This document shows positions 46,733-55,308 of a stretch of DNA of 64,000 nucleotides, piece by piece (the first letter of the stretch is position 1; the number at the start of each line of letters is the position of its first letter). The translations under genes were made by a program, and so were the position numbers. Location: contig NZ_JACJOG010000046.1 in the NCBI RefSeq assembly GCF_014695375.1, forward strand, positions 1-64,000, given 5' to 3'. Under the pieces are notes generated by a model that was not told where the DNA came from, did no database searches, and worked only from the letters and a program-made list of their open reading frames with translations. The stretch is from Coleofasciculus sp. FACHB-T130 (lineage in GTDB: Bacteria > Cyanobacteriota > Cyanobacteriia > Cyanobacteriales > FACHB-T130).

Positions 46733-47301
46733 GTTTTTTACCTAGTTTTTTGTCTCTTGTTAACAACTATAAAGTTTATTTTAATAAATTGTCTGTACCT
46801 TTAGGCATATCCCCAATTTGTTGAGTCGAGAGCCACACAAATACTAGATATCGTTTATACTAACAAAGTCATAGATTTGATTTAGGTTAAGTTGAGTTTA
46901 TGCAAAAGTTATAGGATAAACTTCAACTTTATTGAAGAAGATTACTGAGCGTTTTTGTAACAATAATTACTGAGAGAGCCTACATTACTGCAAATGCAGT
47001 CGAGGCACCAGTCTCTCATATTTTTAATATAAATTCATGTAGTTTTATTCTACTCTTGCTAGACTAACTTGCTCGGCTGCATTTAGCAAATGTAAAACAC
47101 TGGAAACCTGAAGCAGCGATTCAGCGAAAGCAGATTTTCGGTTCTGTATTTTCTGTTCTGTAAGAGTAAGTGTGATTAGGCAAAGCCCAGCGCCTGTCTG
47201 AAGAGATGCCGAAAGCTGCTAAGCGCGATCGCATACTTCCCTCAGATGAAGCCTAGATCGTTGCTTGCACTAAAGGACTCTCAAAGATTTCCGTACCCAT
47301 A
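46733..47301. other. Long gap without recognised gene
   Basis: About 570 bp upstream of the fasciclin gene. It is AT-rich to about 47090, then contains one HIP1 site. I see no convincing gene, tRNA or repeat family; it may be a long regulatory leader. Confidence 0.4.
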
Positions 47302-47335
47302 GAAAAGCACCGCAAGGTAAATTGCGGTGCTTTTC
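47302..47335 (-). terminator. Intrinsic terminator
   Basis: GAAAAGCACCGCAA and TTGCGGTGCTTTTC form a 14-bp perfect stem with loop GGTAAA. It lies 13 bp after the stop of the gene at 47348 (minus strand) and ends in a T-rich tail in that direction. Confidence 0.8.
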
Positions 47336-47347
47336 CTTCACTTGTCC

Positions 47348-47761
47348 TTATTTATCAGATGCAAGAAGCTCTGATACCGCTGCGTGTGCTAACACAACGC
47401 CCGGTTCGCGTTGGAAAGCATTGTAGTATTTCCGGGCAAATTCATTGCCTAGCTCTGACGGCGTCAGCAGCGTGCGGGCATTGGTAATCAGATTTTGGAT
47501 ATCATCCAGCGATACAGGTTCATCGCTAGAGAGCATTTCATCAATTTGCACAACCAGCTCAGAAAGGCGATGCAGCCACGCAAATTGTTCGTGCTCAATC
47601 ACGAGTTTCAGGAGTTCTGTGTTGGATACCCGTCCGCGCACCTGTTCGTAAGTGATGCGTTCTGTGTCAAGCAACATCCGGTGGAGGTGCAGCAATTTGT
47701 TCCGCAGATCGCGCAGATATTGATGTTGATGTATTCGTTGTAGCAGTGTGTTAGAAGTCAA
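47348..47761 (-). CDS. Conserved helical protein downstream of pirin
   Basis: A helical protein of about 137 aa (LLQRIHQHQYLRDLRNKLLH, ERITYEQVRGRVSNTELLKL, and HEQFAWLHRLSELVVQIDEM). It belongs to a widespread uncharacterised bacterial family with an EQFAWLRPLSELIV-like core. I favour the TTG start at 47761 with GGAGG about 10 nt upstream; the longer frame from 47806 overlaps the pirin gene. It is cotranscribed with pirin. Confidence 0.65.
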   Translation of the reverse strand: MTSNTLLQRIHQHQYLRDLRNKLLHLHRMLLDTERITYEQVRGRVSNTELLKLVIEHEQFAWLHRLSELVVQIDEMLSSDEPVSLDDIQNLITNARTLLTPSELGNEFARKYYNAFQREPGVVLAHAAVSELLASDK

Positions 47762-48644
47762 TGGAACCCATCCTCCCGTTACGATAATCTTCAATTGCTT
47801 GAACAATTTCTGCTTGGGTATTCATTACGAATGGCCCGTAGCGGACAACTGGCTCGTTTAGCGGTACACCTGCAATGAGCAACACGTCCAATGGCGATCG
47901 CGCATCCGATGGATTTGAAATTGCTACTTCCTCACCATCTTGTGCAAACAACACCATCTGCCCATCTCCTGCGCGTTCCTTGTCTGCACCAAACAAACCT
48001 TCTCCATCTAGCACGTATGTAAAGGCATTGTATTCTTTTGGCACAGGCTGAACCACTGTTCCGCCCGGTTGGAGCGTGAAGTGCAGGTACATTATCGGAG
48101 TCTGCGTTGCGATGGCTGCTTTCGCTCCCAGCGCTTCTCCAGCGATCGCTTTTACCGTTACCAAGCCATCATCAGTCTGAGCAGTGGGAATTTGCTCCGC
48201 CGAGATTTCCTGATAACGAGGTTTCATCATCTTGTCCCGCCGAGGCAGATTTACCCAAAGTTGCAGTCCGTGAAGCCGTCCGCCAGTCCGAGCAAATTCC
48301 CGCTCTGGCATTTCTGAATGGACAACACCGGCTCCTGCTGTCATCCACTGCACATCACCAGCACCCAACTGTCCTGCATGACCCTGTGAATCTTTGTGTT
48401 CCAAGCGCCCCTCAAGGACATAGGAAACCGTCTCAAAGCCCCGATGGGGATGATCCGGCGCTCCTTTTGCTTGACCCGGCTCAATATCAACCGGCCCTAA
48501 TTCATCAAGGAGGAGGAAGGGGTCGAAGTGGGAAAAGGTGCTTTTGGGGAATGGGCGGCGCACAAGCATCCCTTCACCTTCCAGCGTTTCGACACTGTTA
48601 ATGATGCCTGCAACCGTTCGCATCGTTCGTATTTGAGTCGTCAT
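47751..48644 (-). CDS. Pirin-family protein
   Basis: A 297 aa bicupin. The pirin signature is complete: FDPFLLLDELGPVDI, GAPDHPHRGFETVSYVLEGR, LEHKDSQGH, and GDVQWMTAGAGVVHSEMP with the His/His/His/Glu metal site. Some pirins have quercetin 2,3-dioxygenase activity, others act in redox sensing. The ATG at 48644 has AAGGAGACAG upstream. It is divergent from a PadR regulator gene, with a palindrome in between. Confidence 0.88.
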   Translation of the reverse strand: MTTQIRTMRTVAGIINSVETLEGEGMLVRRPFPKSTFSHFDPFLLLDELGPVDIEPGQAKGAPDHPHRGFETVSYVLEGRLEHKDSQGHAGQLGAGDVQWMTAGAGVVHSEMPEREFARTGGRLHGLQLWVNLPRRDKMMKPRYQEISAEQIPTAQTDDGLVTVKAIAGEALGAKAAIATQTPIMYLHFTLQPGGTVVQPVPKEYNAFTYVLDGEGLFGADKERAGDGQMVLFAQDGEEVAISNPSDARSPLDVLLIAGVPLNEPVVRYGPFVMNTQAEIVQAIEDYRNGRMGSIDF

Positions 48645-48835
48645 CAACTGTCTCCTTGATGCCTTAGTTATCAGTTTAATCAGAACCCTGGTAAAGAATA
48701 TGCGGATAACCAGCACTTGCAGAGTATGAAAGTCTATCTAGATCGGGTCATAAACCCCGGTCGGCAAGAAGCTGATGCCTTTAGGTTCTTTGTCGGAGCA
48801 AACCATCATTCATCTCGTTTACTTTGATTGCTCCT

Positions 48836-48855
48836 ATATATGATTGATCATATAT
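48836..48855. promoter_or_regulatory. Probable PadR operator
   Basis: ATATATGATTGATCATATAT is a 20-bp inverted repeat (9-bp arms, TG spacer). It lies in the divergent promoter region between pirin and padR. PadR repressors bind ATGT/ATGA-type palindromes of this length. Confidence 0.6.
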
Positions 48856-48916
48856 TAGCATAAGATCGTAAGTAACCAATAGAGCTTCCACTACTTCATT
48901 CTTCGGAAAACCGTCT

Positions 48917-49453
48917 ATGTCTCTAGCACACGCAATTCTGGGTTTACTTCAGCAAGAAGAGAGGACGGGTTACGACTTGAAAACCAGCTGCTTCGATCGA
49001 TGTATTGCTCACTTGTGGCCCGCAGACCAAGCACAAATCTACAGAACCCTCGATAAACTGGTTGGGCAAGGGTGGATTACCTGTACTTTAGAGATTCAGA
49101 GCGATCGCCCAAATCGCAAAGTTTACAGCGTGACGGAGGCAGGGCAAGCCGAATTAATCCGATGGCTGCAATGTCCTCAGCCCTTGCCAACCGTGCGAGA
49201 TCCCTTACTCGTGCAGTTGCATTTTGCGGCGCAGTTACCCGATGAAGCTATCCTTCAACTTTTAGAGGAGCAACTAGCCGCACGCCGCCAAAAGCTCTCT
49301 GAGTGTGAAAATATTGACTTGCCAACCCTGAGCGATCGCTCTGCGAGCCGCGAGCAGATTCTGCAACGGCTCGGACTAGAATTAGCGATTCGCAGAGAAC
49401 AAACTTACATTGATTGGCTCAAGACTGCTATAGAAGCGATCGGGAACGCATAA
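48917..49453 (+). CDS. PadR-family regulator
   Basis: A 178 aa repressor. The winged helix is LAHAILGLLQQEERTGYDLK and IYRTLDKLVGQGWITCTLEI, followed by RKVYSVTEAGQAELIRWL. A C-terminal Vir-like helical domain serves dimerisation. The divergent pirin operon and the palindrome between them are its likely targets, as in phenolic- or oxidative-stress circuits. Confidence 0.85.
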   Translation: MSLAHAILGLLQQEERTGYDLKTSCFDRCIAHLWPADQAQIYRTLDKLVGQGWITCTLEIQSDRPNRKVYSVTEAGQAELIRWLQCPQPLPTVRDPLLVQLHFAAQLPDEAILQLLEEQLAARRQKLSECENIDLPTLSDRSASREQILQRLGLELAIRREQTYIDWLKTAIEAIGNA

Positions 49454-49457
49454 TGAA

Positions 49458-49646
49458 TCAACTAGAGGTAAAAACCAACGCCTCTATCTCGTCTTCCACT
49501 TCGCTAATCAGATCCTGCAATTGCCACCAATCGCAAGATTCCCTCGGTATCTGCTTTTGTTGTTCCAAAAGCTCGGAAAGCTGTGCATTTAACCGCTTGA
49601 ATTCAGCAGCAATCCATTGAATCTTCATTTGACGGGCATCGGTCAT
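49458..49646 (-). CDS. Small coiled-coil protein
   Basis: A 62 aa helical protein (MKIQWIAAEFKRLNAQLSEL, then QDLISEVEDEIEAL). It is convergent with padR, 4 bp apart. Heptad-like Leu spacing suggests a short coiled coil. It is probably real but has no known function. Confidence 0.45.
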   Translation of the reverse strand: MTDARQMKIQWIAAEFKRLNAQLSELLEQQKQIPRESCDWWQLQDLISEVEDEIEALVFTSS

Positions 49647-50224
49647 AACTCTGAATTCCCTTTACTGTGATTCTTCTTACAGGTTTGAATCAGTTAAACG
49701 GGAAAAATCACTCTAGTAAGTACACTATCCAAACAAGTCCACCCAAAATTGCTAAATTTCTTGATCAAAGGCAGACTCTAATCCTTTTCGGATAAGGTAC
49801 GAGCTTGCCTAAACTCCCTTGAAAAAGGGAGAAAATATCCTTCTTTTTAAAAACGGTAGTGAGAATCCTGATTTCTCCCCGCTACTCCTTGCAAAGAGAA
49901 AAAATAGCTTCTTTTTTCAAGCGATCGTATAGGCGGCTGCGCTCAGTCATTCCTGTGCGATGCGATCGCTCCCTTGGCAGAGTTTGGGGGTATCTGATGT
50001 GTAGCCTCACCAAAGGAGAAGAGGATTAGCCAAAAAACAGCAAATATCGGTTTCTTTTTTCCGAACTAAAATCCTTGCTCTATAAGGATTTTAGAACTTA
50101 TCGGGAAAGCATAGGCTTTCTAGCGCTTCGGGAAACACAGTAATTTGAAGTGAAGATACCTATTACTGACCCAAAAGCGTAGTTATCAAGAATGCACTCA
50201 CTCAATTTTGGAAAAAACTCAAAC
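49647..50224. other. Gap with hairpins
   Basis: About 580 bp. CTCCC and GGGAG pair around TTGAAAAA near 49811-49828, and two HIP1 sites follow near 49920-49975. No coding frame is convincing. Confidence 0.35.
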
Positions 50225-51097
50225 ATGAAAAATTTGACCAAGACAATTGCATTCACTATTTGCTCTCTCTGGCTTGTGAGTTGTGGTAACTCGCTTCCCA
50301 ATGCTTCTCAGCAAAATCAACCAAATAACGCCCCAGAAACGAAGGCGGATTCTTCTAATAAAGCTCAAACAGATAGCGAAGTCAAAGCTAATTCTTCTAA
50401 TAAATCTCAAACGAATACCGAAATTAGCACTGATTCTTCTAATAAAACTCAAACGAATACCCAAGTTAAACGCGATAAAAATAAGCAAGTTTCAACCAAG
50501 CAGCCAACCATTGGTACCGTCACAAGCATGGTACAGGGCGACCTCAAATGCTACATCACCCTAGTGGATGAAAACAGAATTGAGAGGAATGTGGGCGCAT
50601 CATTTGAAGTCTGCGAACAAGAAAAAACTTTCTTGAATAAGAAAGTTCGTAACTCTTATGAAATCCTCTCTGTTAATGATTGTGAAAGCATCGAACCTTG
50701 CGGCAAAAGCAAACAAGAATCTCTCATAACCAAAATGGAGATTATCGATGATGGAAACTCTCAAGCTCCAACTGACTCACAAACTCTCAGTAATGGTGAG
50801 TGGACAATAACGGTTGGTAATGCAAAATCTTGGTCAGGAGTCAATGGAACGGGAAATCTTAGCTACCGTGGTTGTGATGCTAATGGAAAATGCATCAATT
50901 TAACTGGAGGTAAAATCACTTGCCGGGATGGAAGTTGCACCACAGGCTGGGCGAATGGGGATTATTTTTACATTCTTGAGACACCAATCAGCAATCCCGA
51001 TCAGCCTGAAGGAGCTGACTCTTCAACAATCTTAACCGTAAAGAAAGGAGCTGAGGTAATCCTAACAGCTAAAGGATTGAAAGCCGTATCTCCCTAA
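50225..51097 (+). CDS. Lipoprotein with Ser/Asn/Lys repeats
   Basis: A 290 aa lipoprotein. The signal ends with LWLVSCGNSL (Cys near residue 20). Residues about 35-85 contain four imperfect copies of a DSSNKAQTDSEVKA-like 14-residue repeat. The C-terminal half is beta-rich with several Cys pairs (GDLKCYITLVDENRIERNVG; KITCRDGSCTTGWANGDYFY). The ATG at 50225 is chosen because the signal peptide begins there. Not recognised; the repeat segment may span the periplasm or the cell wall. Confidence 0.65.
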   Translation: MKNLTKTIAFTICSLWLVSCGNSLPNASQQNQPNNAPETKADSSNKAQTDSEVKANSSNKSQTNTEISTDSSNKTQTNTQVKRDKNKQVSTKQPTIGTVTSMVQGDLKCYITLVDENRIERNVGASFEVCEQEKTFLNKKVRNSYEILSVNDCESIEPCGKSKQESLITKMEIIDDGNSQAPTDSQTLSNGEWTITVGNAKSWSGVNGTGNLSYRGCDANGKCINLTGGKITCRDGSCTTGWANGDYFYILETPISNPDQPEGADSSTILTVKKGAEVILTAKGLKAVSP

Positions 51098-51254
51098 CAA
51101 TTCTCCCAACACAAAGTTGAGTTATAAACTGTTATTTCTAGCTTGAGTTTTAGGGAAAAGAACGCAAGGAGAAAGCGCTAGTATGCCAAAGATTTACCAA
51201 GGGCATTGGCATACTAGCAAACCTTGCAGAAGGAAAGGCTTGTGGGAGCAATTA

Positions 51255-51431
51255 TTAAATAATCGCGCTGATGATGAGCGCTACTGCAAGTGCGTAACAA
51301 AAAATAGCTGTAGCGCGATCGCCAATTCTATGTCTGATTTGGAGTGTCTTACGAGTTTGCCAAAACCAACTAGGTTTTGTGTAGGTGACAAAAACGAGAA
51401 AAATGGCTGTAACTAAATAAATGGGGTTCAT
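51255..51431 (-). CDS. Small membrane protein
   Basis: A 58 aa protein with two hydrophobic segments: NPIYLVTAIFLVFVTYTK at the start and AIFCYALAVALIISAII at the end, with a basic loop between (QTRKTLQIRHRIGDR). This looks like a helical hairpin of the inner membrane. Unknown function. The opposite-strand frame at 51183 has no coding character. Confidence 0.45.
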   Translation of the reverse strand: MNPIYLVTAIFLVFVTYTKPSWFWQTRKTLQIRHRIGDRATAIFCYALAVALIISAII

Positions 51432-51443
51432 CTCAAGCCACAC

Positions 51444-51951
51444 TCCGTTAGCCGTGACATATAGACGCGATCGCTCTTTAAAAAAACCATCTCAAAGACT
51501 TCAACCGTAAAATCCCAAATTCCGGAGTTCTTGTGCAATCGCCAGAAACCTCGTCCAGCCTTCAATAGCGTGTAGTCGCAATCCTAGCATTTGAATGGTG
51601 AGCTAACCCTTCAGATACCCGACTCCGTAAGAGTTTTCGGGTATCTCGCCTTCAGGAATCATTTAGGGGCGCTAGAGTACAAATAAATTGTTGTTAGTGG
51701 CTACTGGCAAGGACGCGAACTGACAAGTCAGCGTTAGGCTAACGCCTCGCTTCGCTGTTTTCATGCCCAAAGGGCTGTACGCGATCGCTGCCAGTCTTCT
51801 ACCATCCAAAATTTGAAATCTAAAATCTAAAATGGTATAAGCAGGCTGAGTTTTAACAAAAATGTAGTTTATTGTGACAACAATTTGCTACACTCCAACT
51901 TCTGAAGTTCAAATAAACACAGATTGAGCGAATGCGGAAGGGGGTCGTGAA
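51444..51951. other. Gap with repeats and a decayed frame
   Basis: Near 51510-51595 (minus strand) a 29-codon remnant reads LGLRLHAIEGWTRFLAIAQE, then LRNLGFYG. Small dispersed repeats follow at 51715-51790 (GCGAACTGACAAGTCAGCG; CTAACGCCTCGCTTCGC). Confidence 0.4.
51613..51646. terminator. Terminator-like hairpin
   Basis: AGATACCCGA and TCGGGTATCT form a 10-bp perfect stem around a 14-nt loop. No T run follows on either strand. Confidence 0.4.
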
Positions 51952-53184
51952 GTGGCTGATGATGAACACACACTAAACGAAGAACAGATTCATCTGAGGG
52001 ACTTTTCCTGGTCTTTCTGGTTCACTTTGCCTCTCTATCCTTTTGGCAGTCGGCGGACTATTCGCAAAGAAGTTGTTCAGGATACAGTCTGGACTTTTGA
52101 CCAGCTTCAGGGCATCTTCTACGTTGTCGTGCCGATTCGCATGACAGTCGTTAAGCTAGATGAAGGGGGTTTGCTCGTCTATGCGCCTGTTGCGCCGACT
52201 CCTGAGTGTATCCGGCTTGTCAAAGAATTGGTAGCAGAACACGGAGATGTCAAGTACATCATCCTACCCACGATTTCTGGACTAGAACACAAAGTCTTTG
52301 TGGGTCCCTTTGCTAGATGTTTTCCGCTTGCACAGGTTTTTGTGGCTCCTTCTCAGTGGAGTTTTCCCCTCAATCTCCCCCTCAGTTGGCTGGGTTTGCC
52401 TTCCAAACGCACTCAGGTACTTCCACAAGACAGCAGCACTACCCCCTTTGCCAACCAGTTTGACTACGCGATACTAGGTCCCATCTACCTGGGACCGGGT
52501 AAGTTCGCGGAAGTTGCATTTTTTCACAAGCGATCGCGCACGCTACTTGTAACCGATTCGGTAATTTCCATACCAGAAGATCCGCCTGCAATTGTCCAAT
52601 TAGATCCCTATCCTTTGCTGTTCCATGCCAAGGAGCAGGCATCTGATATCGTTGCCAACACTCAGGCAAATCGCCGGAAGGGATGGCAGCGCATCTCCCT
52701 ATTTACTTTGTACTTCCAACCAGGCGTACTAGAAGTCCCAAAATGGGGTGAAGTGTTTCGCAATGCTCTCAAAGCACCGGAACGTTCTAAGAAAGCTTAT
52801 TTCGGTTTGTTTCCCTTTAGATGGAAGCCAGATTGGAAGCGGTCGTTCGATGCGCTGCGAGGAGATGGTCGTCTGTTTGTGGCACCAATTCTACAAACTT
52901 TGATTCTCAACCGCGCACCCAAAGAAACCATCGAATGGGCAGATAAGGTAGCAAGTTGGGACTTTCAGCGAATTATTCCCTGCCATTTTGACTCGCCAAT
53001 TCAAGCAGAATCGCATCAGTTTCGACAAGCATTCTCCTTCTTAGAAAAGCACCCTTCTCAAGGTGCAGGATTGTTCGGCAGTAGCACTTATCCCTTACCA
53101 GAGCAAGATTTTCAACTGCTCAAGGTATTGGATAAAGGTTTGAATAAGCTTGGCATCGTACCACCAGCAAAGGAAAAGGTATAG
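51952..53184 (+). CDS. DUF4336 protein
   Basis: A 410 aa protein of the DUF4336 family, which has a metallo-beta-lactamase-like fold. Recognisable blocks are SFWFTLPLYPFGSRRTIRKE, MTVVKLDEGGLLVYAPVAPT, KYIILPTISGLEHKVFVGPF and IIPCHFDSPIQA. The usual HxHxDH metal motif is not evident. The family is frequent in cyanobacteria and plastids, without a known reaction. The start is GTG. The next gene begins 11 bp downstream. Confidence 0.75.
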   Translation: MADDEHTLNEEQIHLRDFSWSFWFTLPLYPFGSRRTIRKEVVQDTVWTFDQLQGIFYVVVPIRMTVVKLDEGGLLVYAPVAPTPECIRLVKELVAEHGDVKYIILPTISGLEHKVFVGPFARCFPLAQVFVAPSQWSFPLNLPLSWLGLPSKRTQVLPQDSSTTPFANQFDYAILGPIYLGPGKFAEVAFFHKRSRTLLVTDSVISIPEDPPAIVQLDPYPLLFHAKEQASDIVANTQANRRKGWQRISLFTLYFQPGVLEVPKWGEVFRNALKAPERSKKAYFGLFPFRWKPDWKRSFDALRGDGRLFVAPILQTLILNRAPKETIEWADKVASWDFQRIIPCHFDSPIQAESHQFRQAFSFLEKHPSQGAGLFGSSTYPLPEQDFQLLKVLDKGLNKLGIVPPAKEKV

Positions 53185-53195
53185 GACAAAGAGCA

Positions 53196-53711
53196 ATGCG
53201 TAAAGTTATCCTGTTCATTGCATCCAGTTTAGACGGTTATATTGCGCGACAGTCTGGCGACATTGACTGGTTATTTACAGACCAAGATTACGGCTATTCA
53301 GAATTCTTCGCCAGTGTTGATACTCTTCTGATGGGTAGGAAGACTTACGAGCAAGTGCTGACTTTCGGTGAGTATCCTTACAAAGGTGTAAAAAGCTATG
53401 TGTTTACAAAAAATCCTCTCTTTCCAGCAGATAGCAATGCTGAAGTTATCAGGGAAGACATCACGGAATTTGTAGAGCAATTGCGTCAGGTAGATGGAAA
53501 GAATATCTGGTTAGTTGGCGGATCTCAACTGACTCATGCCTTGATGAGTCAGAACCTAGTAGATGAGCTAATTCTTTCAATACATCCAACGATATTGGGT
53601 GAAGGAATTCCATTATTTGATAATGGAACAATTTCTCAATCTTTGAATCTTACTAAATGTCAAACTTATGATTCTGGTCTTGTGCAACTGTCTTATGATG
53701 TAGTGCATTAA
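53196..53711 (+). CDS. Dihydrofolate-reductase-like (RibD C-terminal) protein
   Basis: A 171 aa protein: VILFIASSLDGYIARQSGDI, TLLMGRKTYEQVLTFG, NIWLVGGSQLTHALMSQNLV and DELILSIHPTILGEGIPLF. This is the YyaP/YwjB-type RibD-C family, NADPH-binding reductases of unknown substrate that are distinct from real FolA. It probably forms an operon with the DUF4336 gene (11 bp apart). Confidence 0.85.
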   Translation: MRKVILFIASSLDGYIARQSGDIDWLFTDQDYGYSEFFASVDTLLMGRKTYEQVLTFGEYPYKGVKSYVFTKNPLFPADSNAEVIREDITEFVEQLRQVDGKNIWLVGGSQLTHALMSQNLVDELILSIHPTILGEGIPLFDNGTISQSLNLTKCQTYDSGLVQLSYDVVH

Positions 53712-53783
53712 AGTGAGTAAATGGCAATAGAAATCGATGCGCTGTTTCAATTCTTGCTGCAATGCAAATTGGCACAGGTTTTA

Positions 53784-55121
53784 TCAACGCTTGATTCCTT
53801 TAAATCGTTCTTGCGCTGTTTTAAACGCTTCTTGCATCACAGACTGAATTTTCTGAGGATCGGGTTTTTTACCCCCCATTAAGTCACCGAAATAGACGCA
53901 GGCACCTTCGCCTAATGACCAGGTGTAGGCAGCTGCCCAGGAAGCAGCGATCGCGCTCCCAAAACCCGGTAAGAATTTAATTAACTCCCGTCCGATTGCC
54001 CGTGCTAAAAAGCCACTGGCGATCGCGCTAACGACCCCCCCCGCCTGCGATGGACTCAGGGTTTGCCCGTACAATTTTCCTAACAAACCGACCATTGAGA
54101 CTTGCAAGGCAGTTAGGACAGGCATGGTGGCAAATGGCAACGGTACCGCCTCAATCGCGGCTGCCATGATGGAAAATGCCAACATATAACGGCGTCCAAC
54201 ATCTCGGTAGAGGTTGCCAATTTGTTCGCTAGCGCCCTTATCTAATAATTGATAAATCGCCCGCGCTTCCGCTTCTGGTAGGAGGTCTGCCAAGGTATCT
54301 CGCAGCGCCTCTAAGCCATAAAATACCGGCGTGTAACCATCTTCTTCCAGGGTGAAGTCAATCATAACGGAGCGATCGCACACTCCGGCAAACGCTTGTT
54401 GAATGGCACCGAAAGCTCGGTTAACCTCCTCATAATCGGGTGGATAAGCGGGATGATCGTTAGTACCGGGAGGATAAACCTCATGCAAGCAGGTGACAGC
54501 TAGCAGACAAGGAATATCTGGATACTGCTGACGCAGCTGAGTCGTAATCTGTCGCAGTGTGTCGGTTGCAAAATCATTGATTTTGACTGTCAGAATAAGA
54601 ATTCGGGCAGAACGACTCTCCTGTTCCAAATCGCCAACCAATTCTTTAACGATCGCCTGAGTGTCCTGATTTACATCTCCTAGCCCGACCGTATCTGTAA
54701 AAATGAGTAACGGCACATCGCTCGAAGGATAAGCATACCGTTCCGTGTGTTGCGTGTGAGGGCGAAATCCCTGACCGACAATCTCAGCAGAAACGCCTGT
54801 CAGCCCCCGCACAATCGAACTTTTCCCCGCTTGAGGTTTCCCAATCAAAAGGGCTTCTGTCGTGGGGAGTTCAGCTCGAACCGTCTCCAAAATCTCTGCA
54901 ACCCGGTCTTCGCTGACACTAAACCACCCAACAGTCTTTTGTGCCACTTGTTCTACAGGTAGCAGTTGCCTCAAACGTGCGGTTGCGTCGTTCCAAACAC
55001 CCGCAATGCGGTTTTTGGGAGAATCATTGACCGACTCAGTCGTCACAGCATCCGTTGGTTCGCTAGGTTGCTGAGAATCCATTGACGACGAATCAGCATC
55101 ACGTTGCTCAGTCATAGACAT
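53784..55121 (-). CDS. GTPase with DUF697 membrane domain
   Basis: A 445 aa protein. The G domain has G1 LLIGKPQAGKSSIVRG near residue 92, G3 FTDTVGLGD, and a possible G4 ACLHEV-like region. The C-terminal part (residues about 320-440) is a DUF697 hydrophobic domain (FATMPVLTALQVSMVGLLGK and onward). This type of GTPase acts at membranes and is common in cyanobacteria; the role is unknown. It is divergent from the metallophosphoesterase gene 187 bp away. Confidence 0.82.
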   Translation of the reverse strand: MSMTEQRDADSSSMDSQQPSEPTDAVTTESVNDSPKNRIAGVWNDATARLRQLLPVEQVAQKTVGWFSVSEDRVAEILETVRAELPTTEALLIGKPQAGKSSIVRGLTGVSAEIVGQGFRPHTQHTERYAYPSSDVPLLIFTDTVGLGDVNQDTQAIVKELVGDLEQESRSARILILTVKINDFATDTLRQITTQLRQQYPDIPCLLAVTCLHEVYPPGTNDHPAYPPDYEEVNRAFGAIQQAFAGVCDRSVMIDFTLEEDGYTPVFYGLEALRDTLADLLPEAEARAIYQLLDKGASEQIGNLYRDVGRRYMLAFSIMAAAIEAVPLPFATMPVLTALQVSMVGLLGKLYGQTLSPSQAGGVVSAIASGFLARAIGRELIKFLPGFGSAIAASWAAAYTWSLGEGACVYFGDLMGGKKPDPQKIQSVMQEAFKTAQERFKGIKR

Positions 55122-55308
55122 TAAAACGGCGGATAGATTCAGATTACATCGTGTCTATCTTCTAGACTACAAGCAAGCTACTCGTCGCTCTCGCCGATCG
55201 GAAAACTAATATAAACCGATAGAAGCCTTCTGCGAACGCAGGCAGGTACAATCAGCATGCAGTGGGACGAGCAACGAGGGCACAGAGAAATCTGGGAGTA
55301 AAGCAGCT

